Assembly (NCBI RefSeq): GCF_004217545.1 | Contig: NZ_SHKY01000001.1 | Location: 1,798,001-1,862,000, forward strand | Length of the DNA: 64,000 bases | Direction of reading: 5' to 3' | Source: Krasilnikovia cinnamomea | Lineage (GTDB): Bacteria > Actinomycetota > Actinomycetes > Mycobacteriales > Micromonosporaceae | Position numbers and translations under genes: made by a program | The notes under the pieces: model-generated | Database searches by the model: none | The model's input: the letters and a program-made list of their open reading frames with translations, nothing else | Told to the model about the DNA's origin: nothing | In this document: piece by piece, positions 38,601 through 47,046 of the stretch | Numbering within the stretch: the first letter of the stretch is position 1 | Layout: each line of letters begins with the position of its first letter

Positions 38601-40604
38601 CTCCACCTGCGGGCGGACCTCGTTCAGCTCCCGGTGCCCCTGGGGCGGGCGCAGGCCGAAGTCGTAGATGTAGATGGTGCCGTCGCCGCGGCGCACCTCG
38701 TACGGGCGCTCGTCGACCACCCGGACACCCAGCGAGTGCAGCACCGGCAGCACGGCGGAGAGCATCATCGGCTCGCCGTACCGGTAGACCTTGAACCGGA
38801 CGTCGTTCTCGGCGGCCGTGGCGGCGGCGTGCACGTGCGGCTTGCGGTACAGGTGCATCTCCAGCTGGCCGCGCTCCTCCAGCAGCTCCAGCTTGGCGAT
38901 GTCCTGCACCGCCTCGTACGGGGTGTGGTCGTCCTTGTAGCCGTCCGGGAAGGCGGGGGCGTAGCGGGCGAACAGCTCCCGGGACGGCTCCTCGCCCAGC
39001 TTGCGGTCCAGCACCAGGGAGAAGTCGTCGTCCCACATCCGGGTCGCGTCGGCGAGGATCTCGGCCAGCGCGTTCGGGTCGACCTTGCCCGGCGGGTCGG
39101 CCGGGTCGGTCCGCACGATGAAGTGGATCCGGGCCAGCATCCGCTCGGTCACCCGGGTCGTGTAGTCGACCCCGATGCCGTTCAGCTCGCGCAGCAGGAT
39201 CTCCTGCATGCGCAGCCGGTTGTGCGTGGTGAACCGGTCCCGGGGCAGGTAGATCAGGCAGGAGATGAACCGGCCGTACCCGTCGCGGCGCAGGAACAAC
39301 CGCAGCTGGCGGCGCCCCGCCATGCGCAGCACGCCGATGACCGCCTCGTACAGATCATCGGTCTTGATCTGGAACAGCTCGTCGCGCGGGTACGTCTCCA
39401 GGATCTGCATGAGGTCCTTGCCGGAGTGCCCGCGCGGCGACAGGCCGGAGCGGTCCAGCACCTCCATCACCTTGCGCCGCACCACCGGCAGTTCCCGCAC
39501 GCTGGTCCGGTACGCCGAGGAGGAGAACAGCCCCAGGAACCGGCGCTCGCCGACCACCTGACCGTCCGCGTCGAAGACCTTGATCCCGACATAGTCCAGG
39601 TACGCGGAGCGGTGCACGGTCGCCCGGGAGTTCGCCTTCGTAATGATCAACAGGCGCTTCTCCAGCGCCCGCTGGTACGCCTCCGGGGTCATCGAGGACA
39701 GCTTGCGCGGGGTGTTCTGGTCGCCGCGCAGGATGCCCAGCCCGCTGCCCGGCACCGCCACCAGCAGGTCCCCGTCCAGCCGGTACTCGCGGTAGCCCAG
39801 GAACGTGAAGTGATCGTGGGCCAGCCACTTGAGCAGCTCGATCGCGTCCGTGACGTCCTTGTCCGGCACGGGCAGCTTGGTGTCCGAACCCCGGGCGGAG
39901 GCCAGCTCGTCGGAGATCACCAGGGCCCGCTGGCGCATCCGGGCCCAGTCGTCCACGGCGTCGCGCACGTCGGTCAGGATCCGGCGGACCTCGTTGTGCA
40001 GCTGCGCCCGGGCGGCCGCGTCGCGGACCGGGTCCAGCTCGATCCGGATCCAGCTCTCCACCAGGTCGCCGTCGATCGCGTCGTCCGGCTCGACGTCCGC
40101 CTCCACCTGAGCCAGCGCGCCCAGCGGCTGGCGGCGCACCACGATCAGCGGGTGCACCAGCAGGTGCACCTGGAGCTGATGGGCGTTGAGCAGGGCGATC
40201 ACGGAATCGACCAGGAACGGCATGTCGTCCGTGACAATCTGCAGCACCGTGTGACACTGGGTGTTGTCCGGAGCGTGGATCGCGAGCTTCAGCTCGCCCG
40301 GCAGGCGGTCGGTGGCGAGGTCGCGGTGCGCGAGCGCGGCGGCGTACATCTCCTTGGGGGTGTACCCGACCAGCTCCTCGTCCGGCGCGAAGCGCCAGAA
40401 GCGGTCGACCAGCGCGGCCGTCACATGGTCGTCGCCCGCCAGGGCGACCGCCTGGGCGACGAGTCTCTCGCCGTTCGGCAGGGGCTCGTCCAGTACGGCG
40501 TCCTCGCCGGAGGAGCCCAGTCGGCCCGTCAGGGCTAAGCCGGGGCCCGCCGCGAAGTCGAGCTCGGGATCGGATTCGGTCGCTGCCTCGTCGGCGACAG
40601 CCAT
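35634..40604 (-). CDS. gdh: Large NAD-specific glutamate dehydrogenase (GDH-180 class)
   Basis: 1,656 residues, the size of the L-180 class known from Streptomyces and mycobacteria. The N-terminal 650 residues hold ACT-like regulatory modules (for example QIVTDDMPFLVDSV near residue 120). The catalytic domain lies near 780-1250, with the substrate lysine region VPVGAKGGFVLKLKPGDRDE in short form VGAKGG, and the dinucleotide-fold region VVGEGGNLGLTQRGR. A long helical C-terminal domain follows. It oxidises glutamate to 2-oxoglutarate with NAD. The ATG has GGGGAG upstream. The gene is monocistronic with a hairpin terminator. Confidence 0.96.
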   Translation of the reverse strand: MAVADEAATESDPELDFAAGPGLALTGRLGSSGEDAVLDEPLPNGERLVAQAVALAGDDHVTAALVDRFWRFAPDEELVGYTPKEMYAAALAHRDLATDRLPGELKLAIHAPDNTQCHTVLQIVTDDMPFLVDSVIALLNAHQLQVHLLVHPLIVVRRQPLGALAQVEADVEPDDAIDGDLVESWIRIELDPVRDAAARAQLHNEVRRILTDVRDAVDDWARMRQRALVISDELASARGSDTKLPVPDKDVTDAIELLKWLAHDHFTFLGYREYRLDGDLLVAVPGSGLGILRGDQNTPRKLSSMTPEAYQRALEKRLLIITKANSRATVHRSAYLDYVGIKVFDADGQVVGERRFLGLFSSSAYRTSVRELPVVRRKVMEVLDRSGLSPRGHSGKDLMQILETYPRDELFQIKTDDLYEAVIGVLRMAGRRQLRLFLRRDGYGRFISCLIYLPRDRFTTHNRLRMQEILLRELNGIGVDYTTRVTERMLARIHFIVRTDPADPPGKVDPNALAEILADATRMWDDDFSLVLDRKLGEEPSRELFARYAPAFPDGYKDDHTPYEAVQDIAKLELLEERGQLEMHLYRKPHVHAAATAAENDVRFKVYRYGEPMMLSAVLPVLHSLGVRVVDERPYEVRRGDGTIYIYDFGLRPPQGHRELNEVRPQVENAFAAAWRGEVEVDGFNELVLRAGLTWRQVVVLRAYAKYQRQAGGHFSQRYVESTFIAYPEIARGLVELFETRFSPRLEIGEQERARRAGELVERITELLDGVDSLDQDRILRSYLTLISATLRTSFFQRSVGGRPKSYVAFKLDPQAIPELPAPRPKYEIFVYSPRFEGVHLRFGAVARGGLRWSDRREDFRTEILGLVKAQMVKNAVIVPVGAKGGFVLKLKPGDRDEAVACYRMFITALLDVTDNILSGKIVPPRDVVRHDADDPYLVVAADKGTATFSDIANEISVAKDFWLGDAFASGGSAGYDHKKMGITARGAWESVKRHFRDMGVDCQSQDFTVVGVGDMSGDVFGNGMLLSEHIRLVAAFDHRHIFLDPDPSAATSYAERRRLFDLPRSSWADYDTSLISEGGGVFPRSAKSIPVSPQVRAALGLADSVTAMSPVELMRAILGAPVDLLWNGGIGTYVKASTESHADVGDKANDAIRLNGKDLRVKVVGEGGNLGLTQRGRIEFARSGGATDEAEHRSGGRIFTDFIDNSAGVDCSDHEVNIKILLGGAVTDGELSIQERDELLAAMTDEVAALVLRTNYEQATALGNAGSQAHSLLPVHRRMLKELEQSGQLDRELEALPTDKALAARYESGEGLSAPEFAVLLAYVKMTLEREVLADVIVDEAWTTDVLTRYFPTPLRERCSGRMAGHRLRREIITTSLVNEVVNRGGTSFVFRAMEESGASAADVIRAYVVVRDVFGLREVWQAAERLDNKAPTGAQIRVFLETRRLLDRAVRWLVSTRRSPIDVAGETARLGPGVSELLPQMFNLVVGAERQAMAEHVDEIVAAGVPQSLAEATTRVAYAFGLLDVLETAAQTGRPAAEVASVYFEMSERFQIDVLLSRISELPRNDRWQTLARMALRYDLYAALAALTAEVLQSTESELPPADRISEWAQVNAASIARAGNAIGNVDDTPGDLAALSVLLRQIRTLVRTSAAAG

Positions 40605-40816
40605 GGTCTGGCGCTCCCCTCACCCACGACACTGTGGGTTCGACGTCTCGACCACAGCCTAGAACGTGGGCGGCGGGCCCCGAAAACGCGCGGGTGGGAA
40701 CCGGCCGTTCCGGCACCAGTTTTGATACATCTCACCCGTTGCGGGTCCACGGAACCGCCCGAGTCCGACTACCGTTCCCTAAGTTTCTGAAACGTACTTT
40801 CGGAGGGGAGAATCCC

Positions 40817-42769
40817 ATGCGCCGCTTCCGGCACTCGGCCCGCGCTCGTGACCTGCGGCACCGCCGCACGGCCGCGGCGGCCGCCGCCGTGCTGCTGCTG
40901 GTCGGCGCCGCCACGGGATGCTCCTCGTCGAACGGCCCGGACGACACCCTGGCCGACTTCCTGACCGGTTGGCGCTCGGGCAACCTCGACAAGGTCGGCT
41001 TCGTCCGGGCCGACGGCGGCTCGATCAAGGCGACCGAGGTCCTGGATCAGCTCCAGGCGCTGGCCGGCGACCTGGCCCGTTCCCCGCTGGTGCTCAACGC
41101 CCAGGGCGAACCCAAGGTCACCGGCGACATCGCCGCCGGCGCGATCAAGCTCGACTGGACGCTGCCCGGCGGCACCCCGTGGTCGTACCAGAGCACCGTG
41201 CGGATGACCAAGCAGGACAGCGACGGCTGGCGGGTGGTGTGGGAGCCCGCGATCGTGCAGAGCGAGCTGACCACCGGCGACCGGCTGGCGCTGCGCCGCG
41301 TCCCCGCCAAGCGGGCCACCATCCTCGACGGCGCGGGACAGCCGATCGTCACCCCGCAGCAGGTGGTCACGATCGGGGTCAGCCCCGAGAAGATCAAGGA
41401 CCTGGCGCAGCTCACCGCGGACCTGCGCAAGGCGTTCGACTCCATCGACGTGGACGTCGACCTCAAGGCTCTGAAGGGCCGGGTCGCCAAGGCGGACCCC
41501 GGGGCCTTCCTCGACCTGGTCACCCTCCGCCGCCCCGACTACAACAAGATCCGCGACGACGTACGGCCGCTGAACGGCACCGTGTTCCGCGAGGAGGAAC
41601 GCCTGCTCGCGCCCACCCGCGAGTTCGCCCGCGCGCTGCTCGGCACGGTCGACCCGGCGACCAAGGACGACCTGGTCGCCAACCCCGACACCGTGGCGGC
41701 TGGCGAGCTGGTCGGCCACGGCGGCCTGCAGCAGCGCTACGACAACGTGCTGCGCGGCATCGCCGGCACCTCCGTGGTGATCTCCCGCAAGTCGCCGGAC
41801 GACAACACGGTCGAGGACGCCCAGCTGTTCAGCACCCCGCCCCAGGCCGGCACCCCGGTGAAGACCACCCTGAACGCCGCCACCCAGCGGGCCGCCGACG
41901 CCGCCGTGGGCGCCGAGCCGAAGCCCAGCGCGCTGGTCGCCGTACGGATCAGCGACGGCAACGTGCTGGCGGTGGCCAACGGCCCCGACGGCGGCGGGGT
42001 CAACACCGCGTTCACCGCCCAGGTCCCGCCCGGCTCCACCTGGAAGATGGCCTCCGCGCTCGGCCTGCTCACCAAGAAGGCGGTCACCGCCGACGAGCCG
42101 GTCGACTGCCCCAAGACCGCGACCGTGGACGGCCGCGAGTTCCGCAACGCGGCCGGTGAGGTCCTCGGAAAGGTCCCGTTCCACACCGATTTCGCCAAGT
42201 CGTGCAACACCGCTTTCGTGGGGCTCGCCCCGAAACTGGGCGCGGACGGCCTGGCGCAGAGCGCCGCGCTGCTCGGCGTCGGCGCCCAGTGGGACATGGG
42301 GATCGAGGCGTTCAGCGGCAAGGTCTCCACCGGCGCCACCCCCACCGAGCTGGCCGCCGCGGCCTTCGGTCAGGGCACGACCGTGGTCAGCCCGCTCGCC
42401 ATGGCCGGGGCGACCGCCGCCGTGGCCCGGGGGCAGTTCCGCCAGCCGCGCCTGATCACCGAACCCGCGCCCGCGCGCCCGGCCGCCGACGGCCCGGCCC
42501 TGGACGCCACGGCGGTCGGCGCCGTCCGCGACATGATGCGTGAGGTGGTCACCAGCGGCACCGGGACGGGCCTGCGCAACGTGCCCGGCAAGCCGGTGTC
42601 CGGCAAGACCGGCACCGCCGAGTTCGCCGACGGCCAGAAGGACACGCACGCGTGGTTCGTGGGCTGGCAGGGCGATGTCGCGTTCGCGGTGATGGTGGAG
42701 AAGGGCGGCGCGGGCGCCGAGGCGGCGGTCCCGATCGTCAACCGCTTCCTCACCACCCTCAACCGCTAG
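40817..42769 (+). CDS. Penicillin-binding transpeptidase lipoprotein, PBP2a-like
   Basis: 650 residues from the ATG at 40817, with GGAGGGGAG upstream. The signal peptide ends in a lipobox before C35. An NTF2-like domain related to the MecA N-terminus (about residues 43-155) is followed by a dimerisation region and the transpeptidase domain. The three active-site motifs are intact: STWK with S407, SCN at 462-464 and KTG at 597-599. It should cross-link peptidoglycan at the outer face of the membrane. The MecA-type N-domain does not by itself imply beta-lactam resistance. It is monocistronic and converges on the arginase-family gene. Confidence 0.93.
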   Translation: MRRFRHSARARDLRHRRTAAAAAAVLLLVGAATGCSSSNGPDDTLADFLTGWRSGNLDKVGFVRADGGSIKATEVLDQLQALAGDLARSPLVLNAQGEPKVTGDIAAGAIKLDWTLPGGTPWSYQSTVRMTKQDSDGWRVVWEPAIVQSELTTGDRLALRRVPAKRATILDGAGQPIVTPQQVVTIGVSPEKIKDLAQLTADLRKAFDSIDVDVDLKALKGRVAKADPGAFLDLVTLRRPDYNKIRDDVRPLNGTVFREEERLLAPTREFARALLGTVDPATKDDLVANPDTVAAGELVGHGGLQQRYDNVLRGIAGTSVVISRKSPDDNTVEDAQLFSTPPQAGTPVKTTLNAATQRAADAAVGAEPKPSALVAVRISDGNVLAVANGPDGGGVNTAFTAQVPPGSTWKMASALGLLTKKAVTADEPVDCPKTATVDGREFRNAAGEVLGKVPFHTDFAKSCNTAFVGLAPKLGADGLAQSAALLGVGAQWDMGIEAFSGKVSTGATPTELAAAAFGQGTTVVSPLAMAGATAAVARGQFRQPRLITEPAPARPAADGPALDATAVGAVRDMMREVVTSGTGTGLRNVPGKPVSGKTGTAEFADGQKDTHAWFVGWQGDVAFAVMVEKGGAGAEAAVPIVNRFLTTLNR

Positions 42770-42803
42770 CGCACCAGCCGCTGCGTGCGGCACGTTCGCC
42801 GCA

Positions 42804-42850
42804 GATCTTGAAGACATCTGGCTGGCTCCTCACCAGATGTCTTCAAGATC
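42804..42850. terminator. GATCTTG-type hairpin, copy 2, between convergent genes
   Basis: Arms GATCTTGAAGACATCTGG (42804-42821) and CCAGATGTCTTCAAGATC (42833-42850) pair perfectly over 18 bp. The 11-nt loop CTGGCTCCTCA matches the loop of the copy at 3659 in 9 of 11 positions, though the stems differ. The gene on the minus strand ends 3 bp further on. Confidence 0.8.
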
Positions 42851-42852
42851 GG

Positions 42853-44499
42853 TCAGGCGATGTCGGCCGGTTCTCCTGGACCGATGTCGAATGCGGGGCG
42901 CTGTGCCGGGAGGGTGAACCCGTCGACCTGCCGGGGCCGCAGCATGCCGGGGCGGGTGGCCGGCAGCGGCTCGGAGTCGAGCAGTGGTGCCGCCCCCAGC
43001 GGGCGGCTCGCCGGCCGGATTGTCTCCTCGCCCTCCCGCAGCGGCTCGTCCTCGTCGGTCTCGACGTTCGCCGCGGCAGACACCGCCCCCGCCCCGGCGA
43101 ACTCGGCGTCAGCCTTCGCCGCGGCAGACACCACCCCCGCCCCGGCGAGCGCCGCGTCAGCATTTCCCTCGGAAAGCTCGGCCGGATCCGCCAGCACGGC
43201 CGAACCCGCGACGACACCCGACTCCACGGGCACGCCCGACGCGGATCGCATGCCCGACTCCACGGGCACGGTTGGCTCGGCGGGGATGGCGTCGGTGTCG
43301 TCGGCGGGCGCGGCCTCGACAAGCGACGGGCGCGGGTCCTCGACCGGGTCGACCCGGTCCTCGTGGCCGGGCTCGTGAGCCGAGTCCGCAACCCCGAGCT
43401 CGTGGGCCGCGTCGGCAACCCCGAGCTCGTGAGCCGCGTCCGCAACCCCGAGCTCGTGAGCCGCGTCCGCAACCCCGAGCTCGTGAGCCGCGTCCGCTGC
43501 CCCGGGCTCGCGGGGTGTGGGGTGCGCCGCCGGCCGGGCCGGGGCCAGGAGGTCACGGCGGGCCGCGATCAGGTCCGGCCGAGGCGCGACGGACCGTACC
43601 GGTGCCAGGCCGGCGACCAGCGCCGACGTGATCTCCTCCGCGTAGGACCCGTCGGGGTCGTAGTCCGGGTCGAAGACCGTGATCTCCACGCCGAGGCAGT
43701 GCGGGGTGTCCACCAGCCCGGCCAGCAGCAGCTCCAGCTCGGGGAACGCGATGCCCCCCGGCGACGGCGCGTCCACCGCCGGCATGACGGCCGGGTCGAG
43801 GACGTCCACGTCCACGTGCACCCAGAACCCGGCGCAGTCGACGAGCTGATCCCGGGCCCACTGGGCGGTCCGCGCGGCCCCCTCGACCCGCAACGTCGGG
43901 ACGGGCCGGGTGACGATCCCGGCCGCCTGCAGGTCGAGCCGGTACTCGTCCTGGGCCCGGATCCCCAGCACCACCACGTCGATGTCCCGGAAGTACGGCC
44001 GCCGCCCCTCGATGGCCGCGAGGTCGGTCTGCCCCCGCCCGGTGACCAGGGCGAGGTCCTCCCCGGCGGCGGCGCCCACGTACGAGGCGTTGCCGGGGTG
44101 CCGGAAGTCGGAGTGCCCGTCGACGAAGACGAGCCCGATCCGGCCCCCGACCGCCTCGCCGAGCCGGTGCATGGCCAGCCCGGAACCGAGCACGATGGAG
44201 CAGTCGCCGCCGAGCACGACGGGGAACTCACCCGCGTCGATGACCGCCCCGATCCGGTCGGCCAGCGCCCGCGAGTACGCCGCGATCGCGTCCGCGTGGC
44301 AGACGCCGTCGCCGGGCCGCCAGTCGCCCGGGTCGTACCGGGGCGCGGTGAGGCAGCCGGCGTCGCGGGCGCCGAGCCGGGGGATCAGGCCCTTGTCGCG
44401 CAGGGCACCGGGAGCCTTGGCGCACCCCGGCACCGATGTCTCGGTCGGTGGGCGCAGACCGAGATTGGACGGTGCGTCGAGGACGGCGATGCGGCGCAT
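42853..44499 (-). CDS. Arginase-family protein with long repeat-bearing C-terminal tail
   Basis: 548 residues. Residues 1-310 form an arginase/agmatinase-type domain: GGDCS (98-101 region), DGHSD at 127-131 and HVDVDVLDP at 228-236 supply the dimetal site. The first metal ligand, normally His in GGDHS, is C100 here. The remaining 240 residues are acidic and disordered, with five near-copies of ADAAHELGV (about 331-376) and other Ala/Glu repeats. The substrate (arginine, agmatine, formiminoglutamate or other) cannot be told. The tail is unlike the compact family. The gene starts 88 bp after the thioredoxin-TPR gene on the same strand. Confidence 0.85.
   Translation of the reverse strand: MRRIAVLDAPSNLGLRPPTETSVPGCAKAPGALRDKGLIPRLGARDAGCLTAPRYDPGDWRPGDGVCHADAIAAYSRALADRIGAVIDAGEFPVVLGGDCSIVLGSGLAMHRLGEAVGGRIGLVFVDGHSDFRHPGNASYVGAAAGEDLALVTGRGQTDLAAIEGRRPYFRDIDVVVLGIRAQDEYRLDLQAAGIVTRPVPTLRVEGAARTAQWARDQLVDCAGFWVHVDVDVLDPAVMPAVDAPSPGGIAFPELELLLAGLVDTPHCLGVEITVFDPDYDPDGSYAEEITSALVAGLAPVRSVAPRPDLIAARRDLLAPARPAAHPTPREPGAADAAHELGVADAAHELGVADAAHELGVADAAHELGVADSAHEPGHEDRVDPVEDPRPSLVEAAPADDTDAIPAEPTVPVESGMRSASGVPVESGVVAGSAVLADPAELSEGNADAALAGAGVVSAAAKADAEFAGAGAVSAAANVETDEDEPLREGEETIRPASRPLGAAPLLDSEPLPATRPGMLRPRQVDGFTLPAQRPAFDIGPGEPADIA
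43371..43505. repeat. 27-bp tandem repeat inside the arginase-family gene
   Basis: About five units of roughly GAGCTCGTGAGCCGCGTCCG plus seven bases (CAACCCC), with small changes between copies. On the minus strand they encode ADAAHELGV. The unit is nine codons, so the frame is kept when copy number changes. A second imperfect duplication lies at about 43070-43160. Confidence 0.85.
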
Positions 44500-44587
44500 G
44501 GGGCCCCCGGGTGGGTCAGGCAGTGCGGGTCAGCCAGAGTCGATCAGGCAATCGCCGGTCAGGCAAGTGTCGATCGTGCAGTGTCGG

Positions 44588-45514
44588 TCAGAACAGGGCG
44601 CTGGCGAGGGCGCGCCGCGCGGTCGCCACGGCGGGGTCCTCGGGACCAGCCACGGCGAACAGCGACAGCAGGTGCCGGCGTACCTCGTCGCGCTCGTCGC
44701 CGCTGGTGCGCCGGATCAGGTTCACCAGCCGCGTGTACGCCTCGGCGGCCTGGCCGCTGAGCACCTCGATGTCGGCGGCCAGCCGCTGCGCCGCGATGTC
44801 GTCGGGATCGGCGGCGGCCTTGGCCAGCGCCCCGGCCGCGTCCACCCCGGACACCCGCCGGTAGAGATCCACCTGGGCGAGGCCGGACTCGGCGGCCCGG
44901 TCCTGTGGGGACTCGGCGAGGATCTTCCGGTACGCCGCCTCGGCCGCGTCCAGGTCGCCCATCATGAGCGCGTCGTCGCCAGCGGCCAGGCGCGGATCCT
45001 CGGCCGGTTCGACGGAGATCCCGGCGGCCTTGAGTACGGCGTCCAGGTACTGCCGGATCTGCGCCTCGGGCAGCACCCCGGTGAAGCCCTCGACGAGCTG
45101 GCCGCCGACGACCGCGACGACCATGGGGATGCCCTGCACCCGCAGCGCCTGGGCGAGCCGCGGATTCGCGTCGACGTCCACCTTGCCCAGCAGCCAGGTG
45201 CCGGCGCCCTCCGCCGCGAGCTTCTCCAGTACGGGCGAGAGCTGCTTGCAGGGCTCGCACCACTCGGCCCAGAAGTCGAGGACGACCGGGGTGGTCATCG
45301 ACCGTTCGAGCACGGTCTGGAAGTTCGCCTCGGTGACGTCGATGACCGTGTCGCGTCCGGCCTGCGGCCCACCGCCGGGCACGCCCGCGGGTGTGTGCGG
45401 GTCGGCGGGCGCCGGGCCGGCCGGGCGCGCCGGGGCCTGGCTCGGCGCGCGCAGCGCGCTGAGGTCGACCGCGCCGCGGGTGAAGATCGACGGGGTGGTG
45501 CGTGGGTCGCTCAT
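44588..45514 (-). CDS. Thioredoxin-TPR protein (CnoX/YbbN-like)
   Basis: 308 residues. After a Pro/Ala-rich first 50 residues comes a thioredoxin fold with WCEPCK (C86, C89) and the cis-proline in GIPMVVAV. The C-terminal half is built of TPR-like helices. This layout is that of YbbN/CnoX, a redox-linked co-chaperone that hands unfolded proteins to GroEL or DnaK in E. coli. No chaperone gene is adjacent. It heads a minus-strand pair with the arginase-family gene. Confidence 0.85.
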   Translation of the reverse strand: MSDPRTTPSIFTRGAVDLSALRAPSQAPARPAGPAPADPHTPAGVPGGGPQAGRDTVIDVTEANFQTVLERSMTTPVVLDFWAEWCEPCKQLSPVLEKLAAEGAGTWLLGKVDVDANPRLAQALRVQGIPMVVAVVGGQLVEGFTGVLPEAQIRQYLDAVLKAAGISVEPAEDPRLAAGDDALMMGDLDAAEAAYRKILAESPQDRAAESGLAQVDLYRRVSGVDAAGALAKAAADPDDIAAQRLAADIEVLSGQAAEAYTRLVNLIRRTSGDERDEVRRHLLSLFAVAGPEDPAVATARRALASALF

Positions 45515-45623
45515 GGTTACCTAGTCTCGCACGCTGGCGAGCGGCTTCGCCGCGCCGCCAGGCGGGCGATAGAAGATCTTCATTGCGGCGTGGCGACGCG
45601 CATCAGCCTCTCCCTGGACAGCG

Positions 45624-45656
45624 GACAGCCCCCGGCGGAGTCGGCCGGGGGCTGTC
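45624..45656. terminator. Hairpin terminator after the DUF397 gene
   Basis: Perfect 13-bp stem GACAGCCCCCGGC (45624-45636) and GCCGGGGGCTGTC (45644-45656), loop GGAGTCG, 20 bp past the DUF397 stop on the minus strand. Confidence 0.7.
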
Positions 45657-45675
45657 TCAGGTCCACGTACAGGAA

Positions 45676-45876
45676 TCAGGCCGGGAGGTCGAATTCTCCG
45701 TCCTGGGCGCCCGCGAGGAAGGCGCGCCACTCGGCGTCCGTGAAGCGGAGCACCGGCCCGCTTCGATTCTTGGAGTCGCGCACGACGATGGTTTCGCCGT
45801 CGAGGCGCACCTCCACACAGTTGCCCTCGGTCCCGCTGCGGGTCGAGGTCCGCCAGTTCTGGTCAAGGCGCCGCAT
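45676..45876 (-). CDS. DUF397 protein
   Basis: 66 residues. The family pattern is complete: WRTSTRSGTEGNCVEV near the start, VRDSKNRSGPVLRFTDAEWRAFL in two blocks, and a short acidic end. DUF397 proteins are encoded next to XRE/DUF5753 regulators in hundreds of copies across actinobacteria and are thought to be their small partners. It begins 24 bp after the XRE stop, behind AAGGAAGGG. Confidence 0.92.
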   Translation of the reverse strand: MRRLDQNWRTSTRSGTEGNCVEVRLDGETIVVRDSKNRSGPVLRFTDAEWRAFLAGAQDGEFDLPA

Positions 45877-45900
45877 GGGCCACCCTTCCTTTCCCTCGGG

Positions 45901-46755
45901 TCAACGGAGGTCGTCCAGCGCCGCCTCGAGCATGTCCCGAGAGGCGCTGGGTGAGGCCGCCGACGCACGTAGCCCGTCGAACGCTAGCGTAAACCGTTGC
46001 ACATCGGTGCCTTCGGCATAAACGTCGCCCGCCACCCCCTCGATGTACGCGACGTCCGGGTCCTGGGCGAAGCGAAGCACCACGAAGGAGCCGATGACTC
46101 CGGGGTGTGCTCCGGCCGCGTACGGCAGGACCTGGAGGGTGACGTTGGGCCGTCCGGCCATGTCGATCAGGTGCTTGAGCTGCTCGCGCATGACCAGTGG
46201 CCCGCCGACGCGGCGCCGGATCACGGACTCGTCGATGATCGCCCACAGGTCGACCGGGGTGGGCCCGTCGAGTCGCGCCAACTGCCGCTGGATCCGGACC
46301 CGTACCCGGGCCTCGATGGCGTCGTCGGTCATCGCGGGCAGGGCCGAGGCCAGCAGCGCCCGCGCGTAGCTCTCGGTCTGCAGCAGACCGGGCACGGTGA
46401 TGGCCTCGAAGTCGAGCAGCCAGCTCGCCTCGGCCTCCAGGCCGATGAAGGTGGAGTACGCCGAACGCAACTCCCCGGCGTGCCGGGTCCACCACCCCTG
46501 CACCTTGCCGGCCCGGGCCAGCGCCTCCAGATCCGCGCGGGTCTCCTCGTCGGCCACGCCGTACAGGTCGAGGAGCTGGCGCAGGTCCTTGGGGCGCAGG
46601 CCGCCGCGCCCGGTCTCGATCCGGCTGACGGTCGAGACGGAGACTTCGAGGTGGGCGGCCACCTCCTCGCGGCTGAGCCGCTGTTCCTCGCGGAGGCGTT
46701 TGAGTTCCAGACCGAGGCGGCGGCGCCGGACGGTCGGGCTCACCTGGGTTGACAT
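45901..46755 (-). CDS. XRE-family regulator with DUF5753 domain
   Basis: 284 residues from the ATG at 46755 (MSTQVSPTVRRRR). The helix-turn-helix is at about 15-68 (RLSREEVAAHLEVSVSTVSRIE). The rest is DUF5753, the putative ligand-binding domain, with the typical FEAITVPGLLQTESYAR and the late FVVLRFAQDPDVAYIEG. Together with the DUF397 gene it forms the regulator pair known from Streptomyces development (whiJ-like) and antibiotic control. A dyad ATTGCACATGCAAT at 46819-46832 in the divergent promoter region is a possible operator. Confidence 0.92.
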   Translation of the reverse strand: MSTQVSPTVRRRRLGLELKRLREEQRLSREEVAAHLEVSVSTVSRIETGRGGLRPKDLRQLLDLYGVADEETRADLEALARAGKVQGWWTRHAGELRSAYSTFIGLEAEASWLLDFEAITVPGLLQTESYARALLASALPAMTDDAIEARVRVRIQRQLARLDGPTPVDLWAIIDESVIRRRVGGPLVMREQLKHLIDMAGRPNVTLQVLPYAAGAHPGVIGSFVVLRFAQDPDVAYIEGVAGDVYAEGTDVQRFTLAFDGLRASAASPSASRDMLEAALDDLR

Positions 46756-46818
46756 AGCGGCCAGTCTCCCGTTTGTGCCCCGAAGGCGGTATCCCGCGCC
46801 CCCGATCCGGTGACCCGT

Positions 46819-46832
46819 ATTGCACATGCAAT
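46819..46832. promoter_or_regulatory. Possible operator of the XRE/DUF397 pair
   Basis: ATTGCA and TGCAAT form a dyad around CA, in AT-rich context unusual here. A further TGCAA half-site follows at about 46840. It lies between the divergent XRE gene (start 46755) and the small ORF (start 46879). Confidence 0.4.
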
Positions 46833-46878
46833 CCGGCCGTGCAAATCTTGCGCTCACCTGCCCATGGAAGGCTCCGTG

Positions 46879-47046
46879 ATGGCACACACGCGCCGCTGGC
46901 GGCTCCTGCCCTTCATCGCCCCCCGATGTACCTGCGGGCTGCGGTGGCCCTGCCCCGACTCGGTCGCCTGGCCGGTCGGCACGCCGGTGCCGGACGGGTC
47001 GCGACCTCGCCGCTCCCCGCCCGGACTGAACACCGCCGACCGCTAG
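46879..47046 (+). CDS. Tiny Cys-containing protein divergent from the XRE regulator
   Basis: 55 residues from the ATG at 46879; ATG 46864 is in frame. Basic start MAHTRRWRLLPFIAPRC, then CTCGLRWPCPDS, then a Pro/Arg-rich end. Three closely spaced cysteines could bind a metal. I do not recognise a named family. The position, divergent from an XRE/DUF397 pair, and the compositional bias suggest a real gene, but coding is not proven. It converges on the mutase gene with no gap. Confidence 0.5.
   Translation: MAHTRRWRLLPFIAPRCTCGLRWPCPDSVAWPVGTPVPDGSRPRRSPPGLNTADR

Noticed and set aside
35400..40538. A 1,712-codon open frame on the plus strand opposite the glutamate dehydrogenase gene
   Set aside because: It is an exact antisense shadow of a clear GDH-180 gene in very GC-rich DNA, has Arg/His/Gln-heavy composition without domains, and no start signals.
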